Assembly: GCF_014859695.1 (NCBI RefSeq)
Contig: NZ_JACUTS010000003.1
Coordinates: 19,682 to 83,681, forward strand
Source: Sulfurimonas sp.
GTDB taxonomy: Bacteria; Campylobacterota; Campylobacteria; Campylobacterales; Sulfurimonadaceae
DNA length: 64,000 nucleotides
Reading direction: 5' to 3'
The translations under genes were made by a program, and so were the position numbers. The notes under the pieces are model-generated. The model saw only the letters and a list, made by a program, of their open reading frames with translations. It did not search any database and was not told the DNA's origin. Positions 23,452 to 33,272 of the stretch are shown piece by piece; the first letter of the stretch is position 1; each line of letters starts with the position of its first letter.

Positions 23452-25461
23452 ATGAAATTTTTAGCTTGGATAGGTGCTATTATAGTAGCAGTGGCGGCAA
23501 CTATATATGTTGCGGCTTTTACGAAAGTGGGCAATGGATTGGTAAAGCCTTTTATAGAGCAGAAAATCAAAGAGCAGACAAAGCTGGAGAGCTCGCTTCA
23601 TGAGTTTCGTCTGAGCATGAGTAATATTGAGATTATTTTGGAGCTAAACAGGGAGAATATAGTTAAAGTAAAAGGGGAGTACTCTCTTTTTGCACAATCT
23701 TTTGAGATCTCTTACGATGTGGAACTTAAAAATTTACAAAGTTTAAAATCTCTCACTAAAACAGAGTTAAGAGGAGATTTTGCAACAGAGGGAACTGTTC
23801 GCGGAGATATGGCTTTTATGAAGATAGAGGGTAAAAGCAGTGTCGCGCAGAGCGATACATCTTACTATGTAGAGCTGAGCGAATTGAACCCGACATCTAT
23901 TATCGCAAAGATGAAGGGAGCAAAACTTGCTTCGCTTCTCTTTATTGCGGCACAAAATCCCTACGCAACTGCAGAGATAGATCTGGATATAAACTTCAGG
24001 GATATATCGCCGCATAAAATGGATGGAGAGGTGCTCTTAGTTAGCAAAGAGGGCAAGATAGACCCTAAATACATGCTAAGCGATTTCAACGTTAGTATCC
24101 CGAAAACCTCTTTTTCTATGAATTTGGATGCAAAACTAAAAGGCGATGATGTAGAGTATAAGTGTGAGTTGCACTCAAATCTTTTTAAAATCAACTCATC
24201 GGGATTGGTCGTGCCGCAACCTCTAAAAGTTGATTTGAAATACGCACTAAACATTGAAGATCTTGAGGTGCTAAAACCTCTTACAAAGGCTGATGTAAGG
24301 GGTGCTCTTAAACTAAGAGGAGACGCCAAAGGAACCAAAGAGAGACTTGTAGTGGCGGGAATAAGCGATTTAGCTTCGTCCGACACGGTTTTTGAAGCCA
24401 TTTTAAAAGATTTTGCTCCCGCATCACTAAAAGCAAAAATAGTAAATCTTGATATCGCAAAACTTCTCTACATGGCAAAACAGCCGCACTATACGGATGG
24501 ACTTCTATCCGTGGATGCGGACATCAGCGATGCTAGAGAGGAGACGCTTAGCGGAAAAATAGATACCACTATAACAAAAGGCCTTCTTGATTCAAAATAT
24601 TTGAGCAAAATCTATGAGTTCACATCTCCAATGCCTAGGACTACATTTAACCTTGCGGCAACGACACTGCTTAAAGGCAATACTGCCGATACCAAAGTCG
24701 ATTTAAACTCAAATATAGCAGACCTTGATATAAAAAGCGCAAAATTTACTATAAACGATGCTTCTCTAAAAAGCGACTATAGAGTAAACCTGCCAGATCT
24801 TGATGCTCTCTTTTTTGTGACAAATCAGCACATGAGAGGCTCTCTTGTGGCAAATGGCGATATTGTAAAGGCAAAAGATTTGGATGTAACATTTCACTCA
24901 AATATTGCCAAGGGGAAGGTAAGCGCAAAGCTTCATAATGATGAGCTTCGTGCGGATTTGAGTTCGGTAAGCGCAAATGGGCTACTCTATATACTTCTCT
25001 ATCCACAGATAGCGGATGCTTCGTTAAATGCAAAAGTAGAGTACAATCTGGCGCAAAGCAGAGGTACTGTTGGCGCTCAAGTGACAAATGCTGTTTTTGT
25101 AAAAAATCAGACGTTTGACCTTATTAAAGAGTACACAAAAGTTGATATGTATAGAGAGCATTTTAACGGGGATCTAAACGCGAAGATAGATAAAGAGAAT
25201 ATTTTAGCCTCAATAGACCTTCGCTCAAAAGAGGCTTCAATAAAAACAGCAGCGACAAAGCTCAATACAAAAACCAACGTGATAGATACAGATATAACGC
25301 TAAGAGCAAAGAAAAATGAGATTAGCGCAAAACTTAGCGGGGATGTAAATGCACCTAAAATCAGTGTTGATTTAGAGAAGCTTATGCAGTCTCAGACCGG
25401 CAAAGAAATCGAGAAGAAAATCGAAAAAGAGATAAACAAACTCTTTAAAAAACTCTTTTAG
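23452..25461 (+). CDS. AsmA/TamB-like envelope protein with internal repeats
   Basis: The protein is 669 residues from ATG 23452, preferred because GGGAGA lies just before it; ATG 23440 would add four residues. One N-terminal membrane segment (LAWIGAIIVAVAATIYVAAF) is followed by a long beta-rich periplasmic body. A motif of the form L-L-Y-x-A-x-Q-P-x-Y-x-x-G-x-L-x-V-x-A-D-I recurs near residues 162, 337, 450 and 510, often ahead of a D-S-K-Y-L phrase. This layout resembles AsmA/TamB/DUF748 lipid-transport bridges, but I cannot name the subfamily. The tail is a basic helix (KEIEKKIEKEINKLFKKLF). It overlaps the convergent GGDEF-EAL gene by 4 bp. Confidence 0.7.
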   Translation: MKFLAWIGAIIVAVAATIYVAAFTKVGNGLVKPFIEQKIKEQTKLESSLHEFRLSMSNIEIILELNRENIVKVKGEYSLFAQSFEISYDVELKNLQSLKSLTKTELRGDFATEGTVRGDMAFMKIEGKSSVAQSDTSYYVELSELNPTSIIAKMKGAKLASLLFIAAQNPYATAEIDLDINFRDISPHKMDGEVLLVSKEGKIDPKYMLSDFNVSIPKTSFSMNLDAKLKGDDVEYKCELHSNLFKINSSGLVVPQPLKVDLKYALNIEDLEVLKPLTKADVRGALKLRGDAKGTKERLVVAGISDLASSDTVFEAILKDFAPASLKAKIVNLDIAKLLYMAKQPHYTDGLLSVDADISDAREETLSGKIDTTITKGLLDSKYLSKIYEFTSPMPRTTFNLAATTLLKGNTADTKVDLNSNIADLDIKSAKFTINDASLKSDYRVNLPDLDALFFVTNQHMRGSLVANGDIVKAKDLDVTFHSNIAKGKVSAKLHNDELRADLSSVSANGLLYILLYPQIADASLNAKVEYNLAQSRGTVGAQVTNAVFVKNQTFDLIKEYTKVDMYREHFNGDLNAKIDKENILASIDLRSKEASIKTAATKLNTKTNVIDTDITLRAKKNEISAKLSGDVNAPKISVDLEKLMQSQTGKEIEKKIEKEINKLFKKLF

Positions 25462-27371
25462 CAAGATTTAAAAAGCTCATCACTCTCTACAAGATAGTTT
25501 TTTGGCTCTGAGATGTAGTACCCCTGCATAAAATCGATATCGAGAAGGAGCAGCTTTTCATATACCTCTTTTGAGTGGACATACTCTGCTATTGTTTGCA
25601 TATTGCTCTGCGCAGCAAAGTGTATGATGCTCTTTACGACTTTAAAATCTTTTGTGTTTACATCAATGTTTTTGATAAGAGAGCCATCGATTTTAAGAAA
25701 GTTTGCTTCTACATCTATAATAGTTTTAAAGTTTGAGTAGCCGCTTCCAAAATCGTCAATAGAGACTTTTGCCTTAAGAGAGTGAATAAGGTTAATCTTC
25801 TGCTTAAAGAGCTCTATATCATTAATCTCATCGCTCTCAAGTATTTCAAACGTAACGCGGCAGGCAAGATGCTGGTTATGTTTTAGGTTGTTGATAATAG
25901 TCTCTTCTATATCCGGATTTATGAGGTCGGAAAAGTTCATGTTTATGCTTACTAGCTTATTGTTCTTTTTAAAGTTTTCAAAGACTACAAGAAGAATTCT
26001 TTGGGTTAGCTTGTAGTGTATGTTAGTCTCTTTTATCAGAGGTAAAAAGGCAAGAGGAGGAACTATCTTGCCATCTTTTGCTATTATTCGAACCAGTGCC
26101 TCATACTTAAATATTCTGCTGTGTTTGTAGTCGTAGATAGGTTGATAGTAGCAGATAACCCTGTCGTCATCAATAGCCTCTTTTACGAAACTAATGTCGG
26201 TAGAGGAGGAGAGCTCTTCACTAATCTCTTTTTCATCATAACAGATAACTTTGTTTCTACCGCTTTTTTTGGCTATATAGAGCATTTTATCGGCTCTTTT
26301 TATCGCCTCTTGGAGGTTTTTTTCTAAATATGGATTTTTATGCAGACCGATTGAGACGCTTACGTTGATCTCATGACCTTCGTACAAAAAATGCTCTTTG
26401 AGTATATTTTTCCTTACTCTTTCGCATATATCTATGTCTGACTTTGTTTTGCTTCGGTTATTTATAAGAAGTATAAACTCCTCTCCGCCGTATCTCACTA
26501 AGATATCGCTGTCCCTGATAGAGTTTTTAAATACTTTGCTTGTACGAGAGAGAATGTAGTCTCCTGTCTTATGACCGTAGGTGTCGTTTATGATTTTAAA
26601 TTTGTCCAAGTCAAGCATTGCCAAGGAGTAGTGCGATAGATTTAAGAGCGGTGCAGTCTCTTCAAGATAGTTTCTGTTGAATGTTTTTGTAAGAGGGTCG
26701 GTAAATATTTTTTTTCTGGTAACAAAGTAGTGAAATATCTGCATTACAGTCATAGCCATCAGAAGAAGAATAAAGATGATTAAAACTACAAAAAATGTCT
26801 CCAGCGGCTTGATGGATTCGAGAATAATTTTTTGGATATTTGTTGTAATGTCAATATTGAATACTCCTATGACATTTCCGTTATTTGTTATAGGGTAGAG
26901 ATATGTAAGGTATAGGTTCTCAATATCGTTTAGTTGAATAATCTGTGGTTTTTTTGTCGTGTAAAGAGTGCTATACTCTGCAGAGCTTACATCAAATTTT
27001 TGATTAAAATTTGCTTTGTCGGTTTTTGATGCATCAAGAAGAAATCTAAATTTATCCTGCTCATCTTTGTATAAGATATACGCATATTTTACATTTGATG
27101 TAAGCATTAAGGAGATGATATGTTCATACTCGGCTCTTACATACTCTTTGCTAAACATAGAGAATAGATCTTCGGAGGTCTTAACATCTGAATTGTCAAG
27201 TATATCTTTTTCAATATTTTGTAAGATGTAAGAGATCTGCTCTATTTGGTGGCTTTGTATGCGCTTAAATATATCATCTTTGGTTTTTGTTATGTCGGTA
27301 TAGACATAGGCAAAAAAAAGACCGAGCATAAAGAGCAGAAAAAATATTCCAAACTCTCTCTTTTTTACCAT
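25458..27371 (-). CDS. membrane GGDEF-EAL c-di-GMP protein with periplasmic sensor
   Basis: The 637-residue protein has a membrane helix near residues 8-26, a periplasmic sensor of about 150 residues (Cache-like pattern with YILYKDEQDKFRFLLD and LYLTYLYPITNNGNVIGVFNID), and a second helix near 190-212. A GGDEF domain with intact GGEEF at 295-299 and an EAL domain with E424-A-L, DDFGSGYS and FLKIDG follow. Both activities look possible. The start overlaps the periplasmic gene upstream by 7 bp, so the sensor may read that protein or the TonB receptor before it. Confidence 0.88.
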   Translation of the reverse strand: MVKKREFGIFFLLFMLGLFFAYVYTDITKTKDDIFKRIQSHQIEQISYILQNIEKDILDNSDVKTSEDLFSMFSKEYVRAEYEHIISLMLTSNVKYAYILYKDEQDKFRFLLDASKTDKANFNQKFDVSSAEYSTLYTTKKPQIIQLNDIENLYLTYLYPITNNGNVIGVFNIDITTNIQKIILESIKPLETFFVVLIIFILLLMAMTVMQIFHYFVTRKKIFTDPLTKTFNRNYLEETAPLLNLSHYSLAMLDLDKFKIINDTYGHKTGDYILSRTSKVFKNSIRDSDILVRYGGEEFILLINNRSKTKSDIDICERVRKNILKEHFLYEGHEINVSVSIGLHKNPYLEKNLQEAIKRADKMLYIAKKSGRNKVICYDEKEISEELSSSTDISFVKEAIDDDRVICYYQPIYDYKHSRIFKYEALVRIIAKDGKIVPPLAFLPLIKETNIHYKLTQRILLVVFENFKKNNKLVSINMNFSDLINPDIEETIINNLKHNQHLACRVTFEILESDEINDIELFKQKINLIHSLKAKVSIDDFGSGYSNFKTIIDVEANFLKIDGSLIKNIDVNTKDFKVVKSIIHFAAQSNMQTIAEYVHSKEVYEKLLLLDIDFMQGYYISEPKNYLVESDELFKSC

Positions 27372-27799
27372 GCTCTCTCCTCTTTGTATGCGTCCAGCTC
27401 ACTGGAGACTCTTATGTTTTGAAGCTCGGTTCTCGGCTCTACTATTACAATGTTTGGTCTCCCTTTTTTCCAAAAAAATGCACCGAAGCTCTCTGGAATA
27501 TCTTTTAGCAGTTCATAGTTAAGAACAAAAATGGGCTTGTTTTTGCAATCTTCATCATCTTGTATGTTTTTTTTGTGCGCTACTACAATCAGAGTCGCCA
27601 CTGCAGGATTGTCGCTAACTGAAAGAAAACCGTTTTTTTTAAACTCTAAGAGCAGCTCTTCATCGTCCGTCCATATGGTTATTGTCTCATTAATAGAAAC
27701 ATTTGAAAATACCTTCTCCAAAATCTGTGCTTGAATATCGACTCTATGGTCAGCAAATGAAGCAATTGTTAAAAAGAGAAAAAGTATAAGCGCTCTCAT
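27365..27799 (-). CDS. small periplasmic protein, possible regulator of the adjacent c-di-GMP enzyme
   Basis: This 144-residue protein has a signal peptide (MRALILFLFLTIASFADH). The mature part is alpha/beta with a TIWTDDEELLLEFKKNG strand-helix and a hydrophobic ATLIVVAH strand, and contains one cysteine. I do not recognise the family. In layout it resembles YfiR, the periplasmic brake on the YfiN cyclase, but sequence likeness to YfiR is not evident. It lies directly after the TonB receptor with no gap and overlaps the GGDEF-EAL gene, so the three are surely co-translated. Confidence 0.6.
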   Translation of the reverse strand: MRALILFLFLTIASFADHRVDIQAQILEKVFSNVSINETITIWTDDEELLLEFKKNGFLSVSDNPAVATLIVVAHKKNIQDDEDCKNKPIFVLNYELLKDIPESFGAFFWKKGRPNIVIVEPRTELQNIRVSSELDAYKEERAW

Positions 27800-29695
27800 T
27801 TAAAATGTATACTCCGCCGTAAACAGAACTCTTCTGTCTATCGTCGATACATCGACACCGCTTATAGGTGTTTTTGAAGCTCTGTCAAAAATATTTTCCG
27901 CCTTTAGTTTTAACTCTGTCCTTTTACTTAGTCTGTATATTGCTCCAAATGAGTAGTCATAACCTCTTTTTACGTCAACTCCGTCTTGAGTTGTATATTC
28001 TGCTCTGTAAAGTAGCTCATTATAAATATCAACCTCTCCTAAGGTGTTGAAAAGCTGCAAAGAAGCCCCCTCTCGCGGAGAGTAGTAGCTGTCTCTAAAC
28101 TGTCTGTATATCTCAACTTTTACTCTGTTATCAATATTGAAATTGTGCTCTACATTTGCAAAAAAGAACTTGAATTTATTTTTATCATCACTGTTTACAT
28201 AGATGCTCTCTGCCGGATTTGTCATGTTGTTTTCAAATATGATTGCGTTATCCGCTTCGCTCTGTCCAAGTCCAAAACCATAAGTAGTGCCATCTCTTAC
28301 ATAAATAAGTTCGGCAGAAAGCGTGAGAATTTCGGCGCTCCGTAGGTCTGGATTGACTCTGTAGTTTGGTGAATAAGTTGTTTGTAGAAATGTAGGGTAG
28401 AGGTAGCTCTGCATCGCAAAGAGCTTAAACGTGAACTCATCAAAAATTCCTACATAACCCGCTCTTAGTATCTGCTCCGTCGATGATTTGTCTAAGCTGT
28501 TTTCATAATAATCAACCTTTGCACTTATCGATATAAGGTGGTTTTCGTTTATATTGTAGAGATTCTCCGCATAGAGCATGTAGATATCGAGTTTTTTCGG
28601 TCCCCAGTTCATTGCAGTATCTATACCGCCTACTATATAATCAGTTATACCGAACTTTTGATGCTTAAGCTGTGCTCCCATAAAGAGTTCGTTGTTGTCA
28701 TTTATAAACCTCTTCTCTATGGAAGCACTATATACTTTTGTGCTTATGGCGGTATCTAACTGTTGTGTAAAAGGAGCGCTCATCCCAGGTAGCGGTATAC
28801 CAATAGAGTCTTCGTTGTAGATTTCAAATTTTTCATAAGATGCGGTAAGCATTACTTTTAGATTGTTTTTAAAGTATTTGGTAATATGGGTATAAATATC
28901 GCCCGTGTGAGTGTATCCGTCTTTTGTTGCCATTCCCAGTCCGCTGAAAATATCATACTTTTCATTGATAGCTCCAAATTCAATGTCGTAATCATCTTTT
29001 TTTGAAAATTTAAGATACAACTGACCCCTTACTCCGTCTCTTGAGAGTTCATTGCCGCCAATAGTATAATCTTCATAGTTGTTTTTTCTTAAATCAATAT
29101 TTGCCAGATATGAGTACTCATCAAAAACTTTTGCTTCAACCGCCTGAAGCGTTACACTGCCGAGCGAGTCAATGGAGGCTTGCACGGATGTACTGTTTTG
29201 GCGAGAAGGATCTTTTGTAAAGAGTTTTATAAGCAGAGTTCCGGGTTCGTTTCCGAATGTAACTGAGTTTCCGGCTTGGTAGATCTCTATATAGTCGATA
29301 AAGTAGAGACCCATTCTTCCATACTGTACCAAAACATTGCCAAGCGTTGCCGAGTTTAGTTCATGAGAGTTAATGTAAACTTTTGTAGTCAGGGAAGACA
29401 TCTGCGATTCGCCGCTTCTAAGAAGCGTAGTCATACCGTTTCTCCTTGTCCCTATAGTAAAGAAACGAAGGGTTTTTAGCACATCGTTAAGAGTGTATGC
29501 TTGCATTTTGTCAAGTTCTGCTCGGGTTATAACTCTTATATGACCCGCACTCTCTTTTTTTGTGTGAAGAAATGGCTCTTCCGCGCTTTTATACTCTTTA
29601 AGAAGAGTCTCGAGAGAGAGTTCTTCCGCATACATAAGAGACGATAACAGCAAAAAGAGCGCAAAAACATACACCGACATCCCCCTAACCACCAT
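27800..29695 (-). CDS. TonB-dependent outer membrane receptor
   Basis: The 631-residue protein begins with a signal peptide (hydrophobic FALFLLLSSLMYA) and a plug domain: HIRVITRAELDKMQAYTLNDVLKTL near 48-72 and a YIEIYQAGNSVTFGNEPG stretch near 135. Alternating aromatic beta strands follow, and the chain ends in TAEYTF with the terminal Phe needed for barrel assembly. The ligand is unknown. The barrel is of TonB-receptor type, but the plug is short and no TonB box is clear. It begins a three-gene unit with a periplasmic protein and a c-di-GMP enzyme, suggesting a signalling role. Confidence 0.82.
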   Translation of the reverse strand: MVVRGMSVYVFALFLLLSSLMYAEELSLETLLKEYKSAEEPFLHTKKESAGHIRVITRAELDKMQAYTLNDVLKTLRFFTIGTRRNGMTTLLRSGESQMSSLTTKVYINSHELNSATLGNVLVQYGRMGLYFIDYIEIYQAGNSVTFGNEPGTLLIKLFTKDPSRQNSTSVQASIDSLGSVTLQAVEAKVFDEYSYLANIDLRKNNYEDYTIGGNELSRDGVRGQLYLKFSKKDDYDIEFGAINEKYDIFSGLGMATKDGYTHTGDIYTHITKYFKNNLKVMLTASYEKFEIYNEDSIGIPLPGMSAPFTQQLDTAISTKVYSASIEKRFINDNNELFMGAQLKHQKFGITDYIVGGIDTAMNWGPKKLDIYMLYAENLYNINENHLISISAKVDYYENSLDKSSTEQILRAGYVGIFDEFTFKLFAMQSYLYPTFLQTTYSPNYRVNPDLRSAEILTLSAELIYVRDGTTYGFGLGQSEADNAIIFENNMTNPAESIYVNSDDKNKFKFFFANVEHNFNIDNRVKVEIYRQFRDSYYSPREGASLQLFNTLGEVDIYNELLYRAEYTTQDGVDVKRGYDYSFGAIYRLSKRTELKLKAENIFDRASKTPISGVDVSTIDRRVLFTAEYTF

Positions 29696-29728
29696 AAAAA
29701 ATAATATATCAGTATAGTAAATGAATGC

Positions 29729-30304
29729 TTAGTTTAGACTTGCATCTGCGAGTGTCAGGCAAAATAGAACTTCTATTTTTTCTTTTTGCAAAGCAGCAAC
29801 TGCCTGAGTGAGAGTCAAGTTTGTCGTAATAATGTCATCAACTAAAATCACGCTCTTTTGCTTAAACTCTTTTAGCACAAAGTCTCTAGGATTTAGGAGC
29901 CTGAACTCCTTTGTTTTTCCGGAGTAGCTAACCCTGTTCTTTGCCCTTAGTTTGCCAAAAAGAGGCTCAATGGAGTTGCTTTTTAGAGCTTTGTTCAAAA
30001 TAGCCGTATGCGAATATCCAGACCGAGCGGAGTCATCAACCCCAATTGAGACGACTTTATGCGGGTACTCAAACGCAGAGGCAAATTTTGCAATGGAGTT
30101 TTTTGCAAGAATGGAGTAGATGTAGTAGCCGACATCCGTATGTTTTGTGTGAAGTAGCTCTTTTATGTCGCTGTATTTGTAAAATGAGATAACTTCAATG
30201 TTGCCGAGGATTTTTCTTCTGTAGATGGATGGGGCTAAAAAGTTGTTTTGACACTTTTTGCAGATGTGTAAAAATGAGAGATTTTCACACATCAAGCAGC
30301 GCAT
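29729..30304 (-). CDS. comF: ComF family phosphoribosyltransferase-like protein
   Basis: The 191-residue protein has the ComF plan. A small zinc-binding module with C3, C6, C15 and C18 opens it, and a phosphoribosyltransferase fold with the PRPP loop ILVDDIITTNLTLTQA near 155-170 follows. ComF is needed for uptake of transforming DNA in several bacteria and may act with DprA, encoded elsewhere in this window. It starts 1 bp after the lepA stop, so the two are coupled. Confidence 0.85.
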   Translation of the reverse strand: MRCLMCENLSFLHICKKCQNNFLAPSIYRRKILGNIEVISFYKYSDIKELLHTKHTDVGYYIYSILAKNSIAKFASAFEYPHKVVSIGVDDSARSGYSHTAILNKALKSNSIEPLFGKLRAKNRVSYSGKTKEFRLLNPRDFVLKEFKQKSVILVDDIITTNLTLTQAVAALQKEKIEVLFCLTLADASLN

Positions 30305-30305
30305 T

Positions 30306-32096
30306 TTAGTCCATCTTCAAAACAGACATAAATGCCTCTTGCGGCAATTGAACTTTCCCTATGGATTTCATTCTTTTTTTACCGGCTTTTTGTTTTTCAA
30401 GCAGTTTTCGCTTACGCGTTATATCCCCGCCGTAACACTTGGCGGTAACATTTTTACCCATACTTTTTACAGTCTCTCTGGCAATTACCTGCGAACCCAA
30501 AGATGCTTGAACAGCCACTTCAAAAAGCTGACGAGGTATAATCTCTTTCATGTTTTTAACTAAAACACGACCGCGTGAGAGTGCCTGATTGCGGGGGACA
30601 ACGATACTCAGCGCATCTACTGCCTCTCCGGCTACTTTTATATCAAGTTTTACCAAGTCGCCGACTCTAAACTCAATCGGCTCATAATCAAAACTTGCGT
30701 AGCCTTTAGATATTGATTTTAGCTTATCATAAAAGTCCATGACTATTTCGTTCATAGGCACTTCATACTCAAGCATAACCCTGTCTTGGTTAAGATAGGT
30801 CATTTTTGTTTGAGTGCCACGCTTATTTATGAGAAGAGTTATAATATTTCCAAGATATTCACTCGGAGTAATAACGGTAGCTCTAATGTATGGTTCTTCG
30901 ATTCTGTCTATACGATTGACTTCCGGAAGCTCTGAAGGGTTATGAACATCAATTTTTTCGCCGTTATTGAGATAAACCTGATAGATAACAGATGGTGCGG
31001 AAGCGATTAAATCAAGGTTGAATTCACGCTCCAGTCTCTCTTTTACAACCTCCATATGAAGCATGCCCAAAAATCCGACACGAAAACCAAAACCCAGAGC
31101 CAGAGATGTTTCAGGTTGATAAGATAGAGAACTGTCATTTAGTCTTAGCTTATCAAGAGCATCGCGTAAATTTTCAAATTCGTCCGTATCTATAGGGTAT
31201 ATTCCCGCAAAAACAAAAGGCTTTGCCGGTTCATACTCTACAACAGGCTCTTTTGTAGGGTTTTTTGCATCTGTAATAGTGTCCCCGACATTTACAACAT
31301 GTACCTCTTTTAAGCCAAGTACGACTATGCCAATCTCTCCGGTTTTTATAACAGGAGTCTTTTTGCGTTTAAGCGGATGCGGGTACATCAAATCAAGAAC
31401 CTGATGCTCTTCCCCGTTACTCATGATTTTTACAAGTTGATTTACTTTTATCTCGCCGTCGAAAACTCGGACAAGACCTAGCGCGCCTAAGTAGGGGTCA
31501 AACCATGAGTCGTAAATAATGGCTTTAGTAGGAGCTTTTGGATCTCCAATGGGAGCCGGAATTCTATCTACGATTGCATCGATAAGAGCGCGGATTCCGA
31601 CACCTGTTTTAGCTGAGACTAAAACAGCATCTGTTGCGTCTATTCCTATGCTTGTCTCAATCTCTTCTGCAACTTTTACGGGGTCTGCAGCAGGTAAATC
31701 TATTTTGTTTATAACAGGAATAAGCTCTAAGTTGTTCTCCATTGCCAGATAAACATTTGCAATAGTCTGTGCTTCCACGCCCTGAGCAGCGTCAACGATA
31801 AGAAGAGCACCGTCGCTTGAAGCCAGAGATTTGCTGACCTCATAAGAGAAGTCGACATGTCCGGGAGTGTCGATAAGATTTAAGATGTAGTGCTCGCCGT
31901 CTTTAACATAGTCAAGTCGCACGCTTTGAGCTTTTATGGTAATGCCGCGCTCTTTTTCGATGTCCATCGTGTCCATCATCTGCTCGCCAAGCTCTCTATC
32001 GCTGACTGAGCCGCACTCTTGAATGATTCTGTCGGCTAAAGTACTTTTGCCGTGGTCGATGTGTGCAATGATAGAAAAGTTTCTTATGTTTTTCAA
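30306..32096 (-). CDS. lepA: elongation factor 4 (LepA)
   Basis: LepA is a ribosome GTPase that back-translocates or remodels stalled ribosomes. The 596-residue protein has the G1 loop [13 protein letters not shown] at the start, RGITIKAQ (switch I), [12 protein letters not shown] (G3), [10 protein letters not shown] (G4), and the LepA-specific C-terminal domain ending [20 protein letters not shown]. It is followed by comF after 1 bp and preceded by prs across a spacer holding a dispersed repeat. Confidence 0.97.
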   Translation of the reverse strand: MKNIRNFSIIAHIDHGKSTLADRIIQECGSVSDRELGEQMMDTMDIEKERGITIKAQSVRLDYVKDGEHYILNLIDTPGHVDFSYEVSKSLASSDGALLIVDAAQGVEAQTIANVYLAMENNLELIPVINKIDLPAADPVKVAEEIETSIGIDATDAVLVSAKTGVGIRALIDAIVDRIPAPIGDPKAPTKAIIYDSWFDPYLGALGLVRVFDGEIKVNQLVKIMSNGEEHQVLDLMYPHPLKRKKTPVIKTGEIGIVVLGLKEVHVVNVGDTITDAKNPTKEPVVEYEPAKPFVFAGIYPIDTDEFENLRDALDKLRLNDSSLSYQPETSLALGFGFRVGFLGMLHMEVVKERLEREFNLDLIASAPSVIYQVYLNNGEKIDVHNPSELPEVNRIDRIEEPYIRATVITPSEYLGNIITLLINKRGTQTKMTYLNQDRVMLEYEVPMNEIVMDFYDKLKSISKGYASFDYEPIEFRVGDLVKLDIKVAGEAVDALSIVVPRNQALSRGRVLVKNMKEIIPRQLFEVAVQASLGSQVIARETVKSMGKNVTAKCYGGDITRKRKLLEKQKAGKKRMKSIGKVQLPQEAFMSVLKMD

Positions 32097-32138
32097 TGAA
32101 ATATCCTAAACGAAAATTTCTGCCTCAAAGAGGCAAGC

Positions 32139-32197
32139 TTTAGTCGCCTCAGCGGCGCAAGCGGAGTAAAAGGGAGAGGTTCCTTTTACGGGACTAA
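32139..32197 (-). repeat. dispersed 58-bp repeat, copy 2
   Basis: In reverse orientation this matches the repeat at 22451-22509 almost exactly, including CTCCGCTTGCGCCGCTGAGG. It lies between lepA and prs. Its end coincides with the prs stop codon (TAG, complement of 32194-32196), so the repeat abuts or supplies that stop. Confidence 0.75.
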
Positions 32198-33120
32198 GCA
32201 AATAACGAGTTAACGCTCTCGTTGTGATAGACTCTGCGAATAACCTCTGCAAAAAGAGGTGCGACGGTTAAAACAACAATCTTGTCATGCGGTTTTGACT
32301 CTAGCGTGTTGGTAACTATAAGCTCATCAAGCTCGCCGTTTTCTATGTTTTCATACGCTCTTCCGCTAAGAACGGCATGTGTAGCGCAAGCCATAACGGA
32401 AGTGGCACCTTTGTTTTTAAGTGCCGTTGCCGCTTTTATCATAGTTCCGGCGGTATCAACCATGTCATCAATCATAATAACATCTTTGCCGCTTACATCC
32501 CCTATGATGTTCATAACTTCACTCTCGTTTGCTTTTTCACGGCGCTTGTCGACTATGACCATCTCAAGCCCCATTCTTGAAGCAAAATAGCGAGCACGTG
32601 CTACACCGCCGATGTCAGGAGAAGCGATGATAGGATTTTTAAGATTTTTGCTTCTGATGTAGTTCTCAAAAGTAACAGAACCGTAAAGATTATCAACAGG
32701 GATATTGAAAAAGCCTTGAATCTGCCCTGCATGCAGATCGATTGTAACAACTCTGTCTATGCCCGCTGTTTCGTACATGTCTGCAACCAATCTTGCAGTT
32801 ATCGGAACGCGCGGCGCAGCTTTGCGGTCTTGTCTTGCGTAACCGTAGTATGGAACAACAGCCGTAATACTTGAAGCAGATGAGCGGCGAAGCGCGTCTG
32901 TCATGATAAGAAGTTCCATAAGATTGTCGTTTGATGGCGCACCCGTTGATTGAACAATAAATACGTCACGACCGCGAACACTCTCGGCAATCTGGATTGA
33001 AATCTCACCGTCACTAAACTTTTTCACATCGGCTTTAGCCAATGGAACATCTAAAATCTGACAAACTTCTTTTGCAAATTCGACACTAGCAGAACCTGTA
33101 AAAATTTTATAACCGCGCAT
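32194..33120 (-). CDS. prs: ribose-phosphate pyrophosphokinase
   Basis: Prs makes PRPP from ribose 5-phosphate and ATP for nucleotide, histidine and tryptophan synthesis. From ATG 33120 the protein is 308 residues, the family length: RGYKIFTGSAS at the start, YYGYARQDRKA near 95, VDLHAGQIQGFF, and the PRPP loop VMIDDMVDTAGT near 215. A longer frame starting at 33234 would add 38 unrelated residues and lacks a ribosome site. AAAAGG precedes ATG 33120. lepA follows after the repeat. Confidence 0.96.
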   Translation of the reverse strand: MRGYKIFTGSASVEFAKEVCQILDVPLAKADVKKFSDGEISIQIAESVRGRDVFIVQSTGAPSNDNLMELLIMTDALRRSSASSITAVVPYYGYARQDRKAAPRVPITARLVADMYETAGIDRVVTIDLHAGQIQGFFNIPVDNLYGSVTFENYIRSKNLKNPIIASPDIGGVARARYFASRMGLEMVIVDKRREKANESEVMNIIGDVSGKDVIMIDDMVDTAGTMIKAATALKNKGATSVMACATHAVLSGRAYENIENGELDELIVTNTLESKPHDKIVVLTVAPLFAEVIRRVYHNESVNSLFA

Positions 33121-33272
33121 AGGATACCTTTTAGAAAATTTAGGAGAATTATACAAAAAGTGTGCTGAGGAGTTGTTAAAATGAAAAATACCCATGGATA
33201 GAAAAGTTCGCCAATGTGATACAATATAGTTCATAAATGCACAAAGAATTTTAAAAGCAGATGAGGATGTGT

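Noticed and set aside
33121..33234. Upstream start for prs adding 38 residues
   Set aside because: The added residues are outside the family, while ATG 33120 has a ribosome site and gives the normal length.
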